Shown piece by piece: positions 15,901-25,130 of a stretch of 64,000 bases of DNA. Origin of the DNA: Boesenbergia rotunda (lineage: Eukaryota; Streptophyta; Magnoliopsida; Zingiberales; Zingiberaceae). The notes below the pieces were generated by a model. That model saw only the letters and a program-made list of their open reading frames with translations. It did not search any database and was not told where the DNA came from. The first letter of the stretch is position 1, and every line of letters starts with the position of its first letter. A program made the position numbers and the translations under genes. The DNA lies in NCBI GenBank assembly GCA_024364735.1, contig JAGFNQ010001197.1:62001-126000 (forward strand). Reading direction: 5' to 3'.

Positions 15901-17315
15901 GATTTCCTGATTTACTCTTTCCCAATGGTGTGGGGCAGTCGTGGAGGCTGTCATGGTGACGGATTTCACCTTTTACATAACGTTTCTCATGTTTGACTTT
16001 GATATTTCAATTTAAATCACCTCCTATTAAAATCATTTCATTTGACGGAATGTTTTGTAATACTTGATCTAGGTGGTACCCAAATCTTGATTTGGTATTT
16101 TCATCTAATCCTACTTGAGGTGCATATATGCTAATTACATTAATAGTTTCTTTCGTTACTACTATCTTGAGAGATAATTCTATCCCCCTTTCTAACTACT
16201 CTTATAACTTTATCCTTTAACAAACTATCAAAAAAATATCTACTCCATTTCTTGTTTTATTTTTTTCTGTGTACCATCACTTAAACCCGAGTTTTCTATA
16301 ATCTTTGCCTTCTCGTCTATCCATTTTATTTTTTGTACACACAACATACTAATTATTTTTCTAATCATTGTATCTACTATCTCAATTGTTTACCGGTGAG
16401 GGTTCCTATGTTCTATATTTCAAATTTTAGAATATTAATTTTCCTATAATATTTGTTTTTTTTTCCAATCTATGATATGAGAACTCTTGTCTATTTAACA
16501 TTACATTTAAGTTCTAAAAATGTAACGGTCCTTATCGATATGTTATAGTCAGATCTTACAACGCGAACTTTTGCATATTTATCACTACACCCGAGTTCTA
16601 AAGATGTAGTGATCCTTGCCAAGATGTTACACTCGTACCTTGCAATGCGTTCTTTTAGGGAAACAACTTAGCATTAACATAATAGTTTAATAAATTCATT
16701 TATCGAACATTTATCATAGTTTAATAATGGTTGACAATTTAACGTAACTCTCATTTATTCGGGATTGAGACCGACCATGGCTAGGTCGTCATGGGATTAT
16801 TATAAATGATTTAAAATTTTCACATGATTCTTTTATTATATTTATTTATTGTAGAAAGAATTCAACAAAATAAATGAAATACTAAGTGGCGGAAAAAAAA
16901 GGGAAAAAAAAATCTAATCTCTAGCTATAGTAAGACTTTTTTGGATAGAAGTGTTGCTATTTTGTTGGTCAAACAATACCATTGGTTCATATCCATTGAC
17001 TAAGTACCAATGCGTTGAGATTGCTAGAATATTTCCAAGGTACCCCTCTCCACACAAGGGATCGTGGTTAATATTATTCTCTTACGCTGAAACCCTTTTG
17101 TTTGCCTGTATCCTTTTTGCTACCATATCTGATATCTCATCTAGTCATTTACTATTTCCAGGTCAAAAAGGTTATGGCTCGATGGATTTCAGAAACTAAG
17201 CAATGTCTTGTCCGCGAAGGAGTTATCCGATCTTCAAGAAGTCATGCGCGATAAGGAGCTGAACCTGAGAACTGATATCTATGAAATCCTCTTGCAAGAT
17301 GAGATGCCTTCATGA
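318..17315 (+). CDS. NRDE2: NRDE2 homologue, C-terminal 754 residues in eight exons (5' end outside window)
   Basis: Eight exons join in consistent phases to an open frame of 755 codons ending in TGA at 17313-17315: 318-958, 1054-1254, 4728-5082, 6736-6846, 8140-8497, 9541-9763, 11919-12140, 17162-17315. The product resembles the NRDE-2 family (PF08424). The first exon has the family segment around 'GLFQAEMEYSLFCP' and 'GWSSWLE', then an acidic linker and 'NRWSKEE...DNEQWMPVR'. Later exons give helical HAT/TPR-like repeats ('NMDTARKIFDMAL', 'KVRRIFDECCQR', 'HSLFERALTNEKLHKS', 'SAARRIFFRAIHACPW'). The known role of the family is in nuclear RNA silencing in worms and in restraining the exosome helicase MTR4 in human nuclear speckles; a nuclear role here is inferred. 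Full plant proteins are about 1,100 residues or more, so roughly the first third is missing. Splice sites were assigned by phase and homology, not by transcript data. Confidence 0.9.
1054..1254 (+). CDS. NRDE2: NRDE2 exon b
   Basis: The acceptor is 'cttgtttag'. It encodes the segment around 'SRVILFEDVCDYLFSLSS' and 'LVCQFIDFYGGKISQ', typical of NRDE2, and ends in phase 2 at CAATG|gttagt. Confidence 0.87.
1255..4727 (+). other. NRDE2 intron, 3.5 kb, with repeat insertions
   Basis: This AT-rich intron holds a GC-richer SINE-like block near 2.04-2.25 kb and a 197 bp tandem duplication next to its 3' splice site. The remaining short frames (for example 2340-2636, 3383-3640) have no recognisable product and are taken as chance. 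Confidence 0.8.
2040..2250 (+). repeat. SINE-like dispersed repeat
   Basis: The block begins 'gcaaaaggtgattacgctca' and runs through 'ggaggtaaatcacgggg'. It shares its opening (gcaaaaggCGATtcgctcg) and the 'gaggtaaatcacg' motif with the repeat at 56237-56449 and a fragment near 18090, so it is a dispersed family. GC content contrasts with the surrounding intron. Confidence 0.55.
4354..4746 (+). repeat. 197 bp tandem duplication copying a splice acceptor
   Basis: Two near-identical units start with 'ttgatcgaattcatcttc' at 4361 and 4558. Each ends with the polypyrimidine tract, 'atctag', and the first ~25 bases of NRDE2 exon c. The true exon continues with 'atcgagcgaattctcagc' only after the second unit. 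Confidence 0.9.
4728..5082 (+). CDS. NRDE2: NRDE2 exon c
   Basis: The acceptor 'tttttatctag' at 4727 opens this exon with one base completing Trp, then TNTNKSTWIERILSLE. It ends in phase 0 after KSLLKKDRQ at CAG|gttctc. The acceptor and first ~25 bases are duplicated 197 bp upstream; only the downstream copy continues into the homologous reading frame. Confidence 0.9.
5083..6735 (+). other. NRDE2 intron, 1.65 kb
   Basis: Around 5.34-5.69 kb it contains a repeat-like stretch ('gtctcgaccaaaatgatat', then a purine-rich GAGGAGGAG run). That stretch holds a chance 93-codon frame with no recognisable domain. The rest is AT-rich and unremarkable. Confidence 0.7.
6736..6846 (+). CDS. NRDE2: NRDE2 exon d (37 codons)
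   Basis: The exon lies after 'gtgaaaaag' and is too short for an ORF caller. It encodes DLLLCGVYAQTEANYGNMD and a HAT-like 'TARKIFDMAL' motif, and ends in phase 0 at ATG|gtaatt. The polypyrimidine tract is weak (an A-rich acceptor), which makes this a plausible skipped exon; skipping would keep the frame. Confidence 0.85.
6847..8139 (+). other. NRDE2 intron, 1.3 kb
   Basis: Nothing recognisable; ordinary AT-rich intron. Confidence 0.7.
8140..8497 (+). CDS. NRDE2: NRDE2 exon e
   Basis: The acceptor is 'atggctcag'. It reads DLQENIPLLYFWYADMEIA, then RAVHILSCLGGN and RARQGFKELIKSLRP, and ends in phase 1 at CCAG|gttatt, giving Glu with the next exon (VLPE-RRSQSLQLEYLW). Confidence 0.9.
8498..9540 (+). 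other. NRDE2 intron, 1.0 kb
   Basis: AT-rich. The stretch near 9.28-9.49 kb looks like an antisense repeat fragment (minus-strand frame of 70 codons), with no domain I can name. Confidence 0.65.
9541..9763 (+). CDS. NRDE2: NRDE2 exon f
   Basis: The acceptor is 'aatttctcag'. It encodes the YLWVYYIKMLERHKQLNFSR segment, then 'YPYNPKSFRAILQVSYLY' and 'KVRRIFDECCQ', a HAT-repeat region well conserved in NRDE2. It ends in phase 2 at CAAAG|gtaaca. Confidence 0.92.
9764..11918 (+). other. NRDE2 intron, 2.2 kb
   Basis: A pyrimidine-rich, CT-biased stretch (about 10.53-10.85 kb) sits within otherwise AT-rich intron. Minus-strand frames at 11.44-11.78 kb look like chance. No transposon could be identified. 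Confidence 0.6.
11919..12140 (+). CDS. NRDE2: NRDE2 exon g (HAT repeats)
   Basis: The acceptor is 'aatttttcag'. It encodes two HAT-type helices pairs ('YHRIHSLFERAL', 'LLWRCYLEYE', 'SAARRIFFRAIHACPW') and ends in phase 2 at CCTTG|gtatgt. It is followed by a 5.0 kb intron. Confidence 0.92.
12360..12640 (+). mobile_element. possible LTR fragment
   Basis: The stretch has the texture of an LTR U3-R-U5 border: 'tcatttataaaagcgg' as a TATA box, followed by 'acgtactgatctttcaattttaatacaatttc'. No paired LTR, target duplication or coding part was found, so this is weak. Confidence 0.3.
13974..15288 (+). mobile_element. solo LTR (about 1.3 kb)
   Basis: It starts 'tgttagtgttagtcctatag' and ends '...gttcttaca'. 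Flanks are gatat on the left (13969-13973) and aatat on the right (15289-15293), a 5 bp target duplication with one mismatch. It splits the LINE remnant. No internal coding sequence lies between, so it is a solo LTR; the 5'-3' orientation is assumed. Confidence 0.6.
15785..15985 (+). mobile_element. tRNA-derived SINE
   Basis: A Pol III box A-like 'taaccgaattgg' is followed about 40 bases on by box B-like 'aggtcgaatctcg'. A non-tRNA body follows ('gtggggcagtcgtggaggct'). It lies inside the LINE remnant. Confidence 0.6.
17162..17315 (+). CDS. NRDE2: NRDE2 last exon and stop codon
   Basis: The acceptor 'tatttccag' adds a G that completes the Trp. The exon reads SKRLWLDGFQKLSNVLSAKE, then LSDLQEVMRDKELNLRTDIYE and stops at TGA. 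The C-terminal 'LQEVMRDKELNLRTD(I/P)YE' pattern matches NRDE2 C termini. The 3' UTR probably follows to about 17.7 kb; I saw no clear poly(A) signal. Confidence 0.9.
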
Positions 17316-17934
17316 TAATGCCATTTTTGTCACCTCAATGGTTGAAGCTTTCTAGCATTCTTCTTCTACTTCTGTGACAATAGACCAGTAGAAAGCTTCC
17401 ACCTCCATGGAACAATGGCCGTGAGTGGGACGTGTTTAACCTGCTCCCTCAGGTCTGCTGTTAATCTGATTGGTCTGACATGTGCACGATTCACTTGCTG
17501 TAAATTATCTGAGCAATATTGGACAAAGGTGTAGATTTTAGAAATGAACGACTCTTACAATAGAGTATCTTAACTCTCTTGTTTTAATCATATCGCTTTG
17601 TTTCTTTTTATAAAAATTTAATCCCTTTGCGAGTTTTTTTTTCTTCTTAGGAATTCTTTTTGCTGCATCAGAAGAGGAAGCACAGAAGAAACAAATGGAA
17701 ACAGTTTTAAAGTGATTGGAAACCCATTGCTTAATGTGATCCTTGTAAGCTGCATTTGTTTACCTCTCTAGAGAACCTCAATAATTTTATTGTTTGACTG
17801 TTCGAATTTAAATATTAAAATTTTCCCGTCTTTTCTGAATTGAGTGTAGGTTTTTATAATACTCATTTCGTGTACTAAGCTTTTAGAATTTCGAAAACAC
17901 AATGCGTTCCTATTATGTCCAATTTTAAATTTAT
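17316..17934 (+). other. NRDE2 3' UTR and flank
   Basis: About 400 bases of mixed composition after the stop are likely 3' UTR, then AT-rich flank. Nothing else recognised. Confidence 0.5.
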
Positions 17935-18374
17935 AGTAGTAAATTTGTGATAAACAGTTTACTGTCTAGATAAAATTTCTGTGCTTTTGCAAGACTATTA
18001 CATAGTTCTTTGTGCCAATTTAAAAATTTCAGAGTTCTTAATTTACGATCTGAAATTCATGTATGGTATGGTTATATTTATGTTGGTAAAAAGGCGATTC
18101 GCTCGTCGCGCATCGGTATGATTACATTTAGGATGATATAAGGAATAGGTCTTTGTGCCAATTTAAAAATCTCACGGTTCTTTATGTACTCTATCAAATT
18201 CATTATGATAGTATGGTTTGATGATATAAGGAATGTAATGAATTTGGTTTTAAATGTGATTGAGCTGCATAAGGCCATCAACGAGGTTGTGTTCACTAGT
18301 CGTTTTCTAAATTTATCATACTATGCAAAAAAAAATGGAATCGTCACTTTAGTGGCTCTCGGTCACGGCCCTAC

Positions 18375-18550
18375 AAGTGTTCAGAGAGGATAAATCATGA
18401 TTTTTACTGGTGGGGTAAGACGTCTGAGGCCGAAAAAATTTAAGACAGCAGATCAGATTTTTACTCCGTGTGCAATTGACGATTCTCGAACTTGAGACTT
18501 TCGATGCAAGTAGAAAAACGTCTTATCAATTGAACCAGCCCATGGGGGCA
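18375..18550 (-). mobile_element. tRNA-derived SINE (minus strand)
   Basis: On the minus strand a box A-like 'tggttcaattga' is followed by box B-like 'aagttcgagaatc', then a body ending near 18.38 kb. It sits within the left arm of the foldback. Confidence 0.55.
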
Positions 18551-19438
18551 AATTTATCATACTAGATTTGTGATCGACGATAGATTTGTGATCAACAGTT
18601 GACTGATAATAATTTCTCAGTTGACTAATATTAATTTATTAGTGAACTTATAAATTTTTTACAGAATTATTACATAGCTCGTGCCATTTTGAAAATCTCA
18701 TAGTTCTTTATTTAAGCTATGAAATTCATATATGAAGGTTTGATTACACTTAATGACATAGGAAGTGAAATGAATTTTCATTTGAAGTGTTTTTGAGATA
18801 CATAAGATCATCAGCAAAAACTCATTGATGACTTTGAAATTTTCAGAATCACTACAAATTATGATTATTACACTCTTAAAAACCTCATGAGTATAACTAT
18901 ACCCTTAGACATAAATTCTACCATTTAAATTGAGATACGTAGTTTTTTGAAATTTTCTCACCTTTGAGATAATTTGATATAAGCTTATTAAAGGATTTAT
19001 GGTTGTTATACTTACTCATCAATACTACTAAAGAGTTTTTAAGATTTCTTTGATTTAGACAATATTAAGATTTTAAAATTTCGAACATTATAAGATTATC
19101 AGTGAGTTTTGGTCAAAATTAGTTGATGACTATAAAAATTTCAGAAATATTTTAAATCAAGACCATTATACTACTAGAAGCCTCTAACCATGCCCTCAAA
19201 ATTAGATTCCACAGTTTAAATTGATTGAGAGATGTGAGTTTTTGAAATTTTCATAATATCAAGACAATTTGACATAGGGATGATAATTTCCTCCAAACCA
19301 ATAGGGAATTCGATATTCGACTTTAATGGAGGAGAGAATGGAAGGAATTTTTAAACTTAATTAAATAATCGGGTATTCGAGTATGAGTATTTTTAGATTC
19401 GAGTATAAAGGTGGATGTGATAAAATCCTACCCTATAC

Positions 19439-19441
<3 letters not shown>

Positions 19442-19508
<67 letters not shown>
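19442..19508. repeat. (TA)n microsatellite, about 67 bp
   Basis: An uninterrupted alternating TA run. Confidence 0.97.
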
Positions 19509-19513
<5 letters not shown>

Positions 19514-19554
19514 AGAAAAAAAACTTTTTGCTTTCCGCCTCTGAAAAAAACTTA

Positions 19555-19774
19555 GGGGGTATTTGGTAAGCTTGTTTTTCATTTTCATTTTTTTTGTAGA
19601 AAATACGGTTTTCTAGAAAACGTGTTTGGTTTGCATTTTTCAGTTTTGTTTTCCAGAAAAAGATATAGCGTTTTATGAAAAACTAGAGAATAAAAGAAAG
19701 TCATTTTCCAGAAAATGAGAAAATGTGATTTTCTGAAAAATAAAAATAGAAAATGGAGCAAACCAAACGCCCTC
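19555..19774. mobile_element. Tourist-like MITE (220 bp)
   Basis: It starts 'gggggtatttggtaag' and ends 'ccaaacgccctc', with TTA on both sides (19552-19554, 19775-19777) as expected for PIF/Harbinger-type target sites. The interior is rich in 'ttttccagaaaa' palindromes. A close relative sits at 30356-30574. Confidence 0.75.
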
Positions 19775-21730
19775 TTAGTTTGCCTCTTTATCATGTCATC
19801 AACATGAATCTCATCCTTTTTCCATGAGAAATTCTCACCTGATCGAAGAAGCTCGAGATGAGGAAGAGCAGATAAGTACAAGAATTTAATAAATATTCAT
19901 AATTTTATTGAAATAATTTATTTATTTATTTTTAAAAAGAATTATAGATAGTAATAAGATGATGATGATGATGATAGATAAGGTATGAATACTTGATCCT
20001 CTGACGGTAAGAGATGGGAATGAAAATTAAATACTCGATCGATATGGAGATGGGTATCGAAATGGATATAATAGATATGAAATCAGACCCAAATTTGATC
20101 CATTACCATCCCTAATATGATTCAGATTTATTAAAGAGTTTAAGCTTGCCATATATACTCACTAATACCACTTAGAATGTTAAGATTTTAAAACTTGGGG
20201 CATTATTGGATCATCAAAAGAGTTTTGATTAAAATTTTTGATGGCTTTAGGAACCTCATAATCACTTTAAATCATGACCATTACACTCTCGGAAGTCTCT
20301 TGAGTGTTACTATGCTCTAATACTTAGATTCAAAATTTAAATTAAGAGATGTAGATTTTTGAAATCTTCATAATTTTGAGATAATTATCAGTGAATTTTC
20401 ATAAAAACTCAATGACTATACAATGCCCAAAATTTTAAAATCTTGACATGACTAAAATAAGGGAGTCCTATAAACCTTTTGTTGATATTAGTGAGTAAGT
20501 ATGACAAGCCTAGAGATCCTTTAATGAACTTGTGTCAAATTATCTTAAGATCGTAAAAATTTTAAAATTTCATATCTCTTAATTTAGACTGTGGAATCTA
20601 GGTTTGAGAGGATTGTTGCACTCAGGAGACTCTAAAAAGTATAATAGTTTTTATTTGAAAGGTTCTAAGACCATCATGGAGTTTTGGTCAAAACTTGCGG
20701 ATGATCTCTCTAAAATTTCAGAATTCTAACATGGTATGAACCAGTGGAGTCTTAGAAACCCTTTGGTGGTATTGATGAGTAAGTATGACAAGCTTAAATC
20801 ATTTAATGAGAAGATTTTAAAATCTCATATTTCAAGTTAGGTTGTGGAATCTATGGTTAAGGGTTATACTTAGGAGACTTCTAGAAATATAATGTTTCTG
20901 ATTTGAAGTGATTGAGGTTCCAAAGCCATCAATGAGTTTTAACTATAACTCATCGATGACCCTATAGTGTCCAGAATTTTAAAATTTTAATTTGGTCTGA
21001 ACCAAAAGAGTTTTAGGAGTTCTTCGGCAGTGTTGGTGAGTAAGTATGACAAACTTAAACCCTTTAATGGGTTTATGTCAAATTGTTTTGAGGTTGTGAA
21101 AATTTTAAAAACACATATTTCTCAATTTATAGTATGACATTTAGGTGTGAGAGCATGGTTACACTCAAAAGACTCTCAGAAGTGTAATAATCTTGATTTA
21201 AAATGATTTTGAAGTTTCTAAGATCATCAATAAATTTTGATCATTGATGATACTATTCAGAATTTCAAAATCTTAATATGGATTGAATTAGAGGAGTCTT
21301 AGGAATCCTTTCGTAGTATTGGCAAACAAGTATAATAAGCCTAGATCCTTTAATGAGTTTGTGCCAAATTGTCTTAAGATTAAGAAGATTTTAAAATTTT
21401 ATCTCTCAAATTAGGTCGCAGAGTCTAGGTTTGATGAAATGGTTACACTTAAGAGACACTTAGAACTGTAATGATTTTAATTTGAAATGATTAGATTCCA
21501 AAAATTAATTTTAGAAATATTTTAATTTAAATTCATTATACTCTTTATGTCATCTTAAATAAATATTGTAATACATGAATTTTATAGTCTAAACGTTGAG
21601 TTATGAATTGTTTAAATTGGCAAAGCAAACTGAGTAATGATTCTACTAGAATATAAATTATTTAGTAGTCATAAGTAATATGGACAATCGACGGTTGATT
21701 ATAAATTTAATATAGTAATTTTAAAAATCT

Positions 21731-22460
21731 ATTCGTTCCATAGAGGAGGTATAATAAAGATATGCTATGCATTTTTTAAAATCATGATCCAATTATGAGA
21801 CCTTTTTTGATTTGATTTTGTATACTTTGATTTATTCAAATAATTTAAAAATTGAAATCAAATCGAATTAATCAGAAAAATCAATATATTTTTTAAAAAA
21901 CTAAATTATAAATTATACAAACAATCAAATTAAAATTTTAAATTGATTTAATCTATTTATTTAATTTAATTTAATTTTTATTCACTCTTAAATTAATATG
22001 ACTTTAGATAATTTTTAAATCAGTGTGACTTATAGTAAAATGCCCTATTTCGTCGTGTTCCCATGAATGGCTGACTGACCAAGTCGCAAGAGTCAAGTAC
22101 TTGAATTTAAAAATAACGATTCCACTAACTGTAAAGCAACAAGTGGCCCTTTTTTCTGTTGGAAACTCTCAAAAATCTTAAATACTTGAAGTCACTCCCC
22201 ACTATGCACCTACCTATACGAGTCGACTGAGTAGAATAAAACTAATCTTTATGAGACTCTTTTGTCTCTAGATGGGTGATCACATGACAATTCTAATATA
22301 ATAAATTCGAGAATTGATGATTTGATGTTCTCATCACGCATTTACTATCTGTGTATCTAAATTTATCTTTCTCTAGATGCATGAGATAGACCCTAGAGGA
22401 CTGCTAGGACAACGGGACTGGCCTTTTTCTAAGACACTCCTTTGATAATCAGAATCCAGT
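21731..22460. other. AT-rich intergenic
   Basis: No gene or repeat identified. The last ~100 bases are the upstream region of the first microprotein copy and align with 35.70-35.80 kb. Confidence 0.6.
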
Positions 22461-22468
22461 TCTGAGCC

Positions 22469-22476
22469 TTTATAAA
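22469..22476 (+). promoter_or_regulatory. TATA box of the older plus-strand microprotein copy
   Basis: 'tttataaa' in the context 'gaatccagttctgagcct', conserved with the other two copies (35804, 55800), which argues for function at least in the ancestor. Confidence 0.55.
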
Positions 22477-22577
22477 CAGCTTCTACATCCTGCTTGTGTA
22501 GCCACTTACTACCTGGAGGGTGAAGACTCAGAGCCCAAGCGCCTGCAGGCGGCACGTCCCTGCACACCGCCGCAGCG

Positions 22578-22754
22578 ATGCCGCTCGCCAACGCTGCAGC
22601 AATACCGCCACGACGGTCAGTATTGAAGAGGATCTTGTGCTTGTTGATTCAGTTCATCTTTCCCTGTTGCTGTAGTGGGCAATATAATTGTAATCATGGT
22701 GAAGGAAGGTCTGATGATTCACGCCTGGAAACTTACGATCGCGTAAGCACGTAG
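22578..22754 (+). CDS. microprotein, older copy (58 aa, re-framed start)
   Basis: The conserved core PRRSVLKRILCLLIQF aligns with PQRGSVLKSILSWLVQFF of the copies at 35877 and 55873. The site aligned with their ATG is CTG here (about 22516), and the Pro-rich head is in another frame. A downstream ATG is in frame with the core and gives MPLANAAAIPPRRSVLK, continuing to a Cys-rich CPCCCS stretch and a longer, unconserved tail. This could be a decaying pseudogene or a shifted but coding version. No homologue is known to me; the core suggests an amphipathic helix. Confidence 0.4.
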   Translation: MPLANAAAIPPRRSVLKRILCLLIQFIFPCCCSGQYNCNHGEGRSDDSRLETYDRVST

Positions 22755-23684
22755 TTCGATCCAATAATTTTCTTAATTAAGTATATGTGTTTGTTCTCTG
22801 TGAGAGCAGAATAAACTTCCTATATATGATTAATTATGCTAATGGATGTCCCAAGAGAATGTTTTTATGCATAAAAAGAACTTGTGTTGATATATTTTCA
22901 GTAATCTTTCAAATTTATATATAAATTTCTTATTTAGTTTTCTACTTTTCTCCCTCAATTATAAAAGTTTAGGTTTGGAATTAAAATACGAAATTCGCAT
23001 TAAACTTAGAAGCACATACATAATTTTCAATGCGTGTGTGGTGTGTGTCAGAGAAAAGGCAAAGAATATTTAATAAATAAATGAAAAAAACATTGTTTAG
23101 AAGGGTAGTGATGATATATATAAACATATATGAAGAATAAAAGAATAAATAAAATACGTGGGACACGACTTGTCTGTTGGTCCCCATATGTTTGAGATTA
23201 ATTATTATATAAATTAATTTTCTACTAATTAACTACCCGTTGCTTAATGGTCTTACTGTGGCATGGCAAAAATTAAAATGGGTCAGAACGTGGTAGGTCT
23301 AGTTTAAAAATTGAATATTGACATCCTGAAATTTGGAATCAAAACTTTATAAAATTAATATATTAGCTTTCTATGGGCTAACCACAATACCTATCTACTT
23401 AGTCTAACTAATAGATAGGTGAGAAATTTTCATGGGATCGAATCGGTCACATGAAATTTGAAAAATTTCGTTAATGATTTAGTCTAACTGATATATTAGA
23501 GTTTTGGATCGATATAAAAGGTTCAAATGCATATAGCAAAATTTTTGAAAGAATTTAATCTTTTTCTAGTATAATCTCACATCAAAGAATAATTTTGTTA
23601 TTTTATGCACTAAAAATTAATGTCTACAAACTATGAACAAGTCGATACTGACAATGGAACCCAATTAATTTAAGAAAAATAATA
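22755..23684. other. spacer of the older microprotein pair
   Basis: It aligns in patches with 36.03-37.2 kb (for example 'ataaacttcctatatatgat' and 'cccaattaatttaa'). It lacks the SINE present at 36259 and keeps an empty site near 22.92 kb. Confidence 0.65.
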
Positions 23685-23887
23685 GAGAGAGTGAAAATGA
23701 GAGAGTGAATGATGTGGTACTTTACATGCAGTGATCTTTGACGGGTTCACTGTGCCTCCCAGGGTATAGTTTGATTCGGGATGGCGGTCGAAGGCCGCCA
23801 ATGGTGTTCAAGCGATAATTGGACGTGTGCATTTAAAGTGTCACGTCATTCACTCTACCATTCACTCTCCCATTTTCACTCTCCCTA
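23685..23887. mobile_element. TIR MITE (about 200 bp), copy 1
   Basis: The left end is 'gagagtgaaaatgagagagt' and the right end is its complement ('cactctcccattttcactct'). The centre 'gatctttgacgggttcactg' recurs in reverse at 25697-25922. Confidence 0.75.
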
Positions 23888-24986
23888 TCATAGCTCTTAA
23901 TTTTAATAATCTTATTAACTATCTATCAGTACTAATTCATATGATCAAGTGCTTCCGGGATTATGGTACAGTTGAAGGGTGATTAATTGTCATCTCAGAC
24001 ATCCACAACTCAATTATTAGTTATGGAGTATTTTATAAGATTTTTTTTTTCAAATGGAGCGCGAACTCTGGGACATTAGATTTCCGGACCGCCTGTCGCG
24101 AGCACTTCTTGATTTACTCTGGCGACTAATAAGAAATTTTTGTAGGACCGGACCGGTCGCCCGAGATTATAAAAATCTCGTTAATTATTTTTTTAATTAA
24201 TATGATCAAGCAAATAGATAAGCAGAAAATGGTGTTTGAGAGACGATGGCCACTGGGTGTGGATCCTACCATGATATTATTATTAATTAATTCATCAATC
24301 AGTAAGTTTTCGACGATAAAACTCTTTAATCAGCTAGCATCTGATACTCAAAAGTCATGCATTTTGTCGAGACTCGATTCTTAAATGATTACAAAAACAT
24401 AATTATTATCTTGGAGGGGTGGAGCCACGCTTGGGCTAGGGTGGGCTCCAGCCCCACCTTTTTTTTTATATTTTGTTTATTAATTATAAATTTATTAACT
24501 GGTAAAATATTAAATTAAAAATAATTAATTTTAAAAATAAAATATCAAATTAAAATGATAAATTTAAAAAAAAAATCTTTATATTTATAAATTAATAAAC
24601 ATATTAATTCTACTTCCTACAGTAGAAGTAAAATCTCGCCTGACGGACACTTAATTTGTCTTCCATTACATCGATGCGTTGACGTCGGCGAGCGTTCGTC
24701 ATCAGAAACCGCATCATAAATCTCGATTTAATTACAGTTGCTTTTTCTCGATTCGTCACAACTCACACGGAAGAATTCTTTTGTTCAATAATTCGATTGA
24801 CGATCGACCGACGATCGATCGAGCTCTAAGTTAGTCCAGTCCAGTGCCAGAAAACATATATAATTTGATTCTCAAATCGTAGATCATACATGATACATAC
24901 ATTAATTATCGATCGTTAATGCATCAAGAGCAACAAGGGCCGGCCCATGCATCGTCTCCTCAGCCTTCGGTGGCTGCACGGTGTGG
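23888..24986. other. spacer with repeat fragments
   Basis: It aligns partly with 37.2-37.8 kb ('gtggatcctaccatgatatt'). It contains a GC-rich SINE-tail-like patch (24.06-24.18 kb) and 'ggaggggtggagccacg' (24.41 kb), a common plant repeat end. The 60-codon frame at 24202 is taken as chance. Confidence 0.55.
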
Positions 24987-25130
24987 TTAGCCGCAGCCGC
25001 AGCGGCCAGAGGAGAACTTGTGCAGTAGAAACTTGAGGATCTTCTTCAGGATCTGTCCTCTCTTGGGTATATAGCGCAGGTTAGGAGGAGCTGGGAGCTT
25101 GCTTTTGCCTTTGTCTTTGCCGACCGCCAT
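24987..25130 (-). CDS. basic microprotein, older copy (47 aa)
   Basis: It reads MAVGKDKGKSKLPAPPNLRY, then IPKRGQILKKILKFLLHKF and SSGRCGCG before TAA. It is too short for most gene callers. It aligns without gaps over the core to the 81 aa frame at 37803-38048 (PKRGQILKKILKSLLRKFSAG), including start codon and Lys-Gly head. The core is a strongly basic amphipathic helix (ILKKILKFLLHKF). There is no signal peptide, and the Lys-rich head would suit nucleic-acid or membrane surface binding; that is inference. It faces the plus-strand microprotein 2.2 kb away. The TATA region is weaker than in the other copy. Confidence 0.55.
   Translation of the reverse strand: MAVGKDKGKSKLPAPPNLRYIPKRGQILKKILKFLLHKFSSGRCGCG

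Larger units (their letters stand above)
13555..16440 (-). mobile_element. degenerate RTE-type LINE (antisense to NRDE2), in two pieces
   Basis: Read on the minus strand, 15532-15723 gives 'QIDFLIVRKDRK' and 'NYKVIPGENLTTQHMLVVLD', which is the apurinic-endonuclease region typical of plant RTE LINEs. The part at 13.56-13.97 kb reads as the RT C-terminal end ('MRMLRWMCGHT...'-like when frameshifts are ignored), and its 3' end carries 'ctactaggtagggttggttgtatggatcc', common in these elements. It is full of stops. A solo LTR (13974-15288) and a SINE (near 15.8 kb) interrupt it. Confidence 0.7.
12141..17161 (+). other. NRDE2 last intron, 5.0 kb, transposon-loaded
   Basis: It contains an LTR-like piece (about 12.36-12.64 kb), an antisense RTE LINE remnant (13.56-16.44 kb) split by a solo LTR, and a SINE. 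The splice junctions on both sides still fit the NRDE2 frame, so the intron appears tolerated. Confidence 0.8.
19275..20114. mobile_element. hAT-like MITE (840 bp) inside the foldback
   Basis: The ends are 'tagggatgataat' and 'attaccatcccta', near-perfect inverted repeats of the TAGGGATGGTAAT type common in plant hAT-like MITEs. It interrupts a unit of the foldback between 'tttgaca' and 'ttattaaag'. It contains a (TA)n tract and a nested Tourist-like MITE. The 8 bp target duplication is degenerate, so class is tentative. Confidence 0.55.
17935..21730. repeat. large foldback structure of inverted ~280 bp degenerate units
   Basis: The right part (20.44-21.73 kb) has direct units of ~266-283 bp, recognisable by 'gagtaagtatgacaagc' at about 20.49, 20.77, 21.04 and 21.32 kb. 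The left part (17.94-20.43 kb) carries the same units reversed, for example 'atacttactcatcaatacta' at about 19.01 kb. The outer ends also pair: 'acatagttctttgtgccaat' on the left against the complement of 'attggcaaagcaaactgagt' on the right. A SINE and two MITEs interrupt the left arm. No coding frame spans it. Confidence 0.7.

Noticed and set aside
15785..15985. tRNA gene at the box A/box B pair
   Set aside because: The stems of a tRNA do not form, and a long non-tRNA body follows, so a SINE is the better call.
22373..22591. 72-codon minus-strand frame
   Set aside because: Antisense of the older microprotein region; not conserved in blocks A and B.
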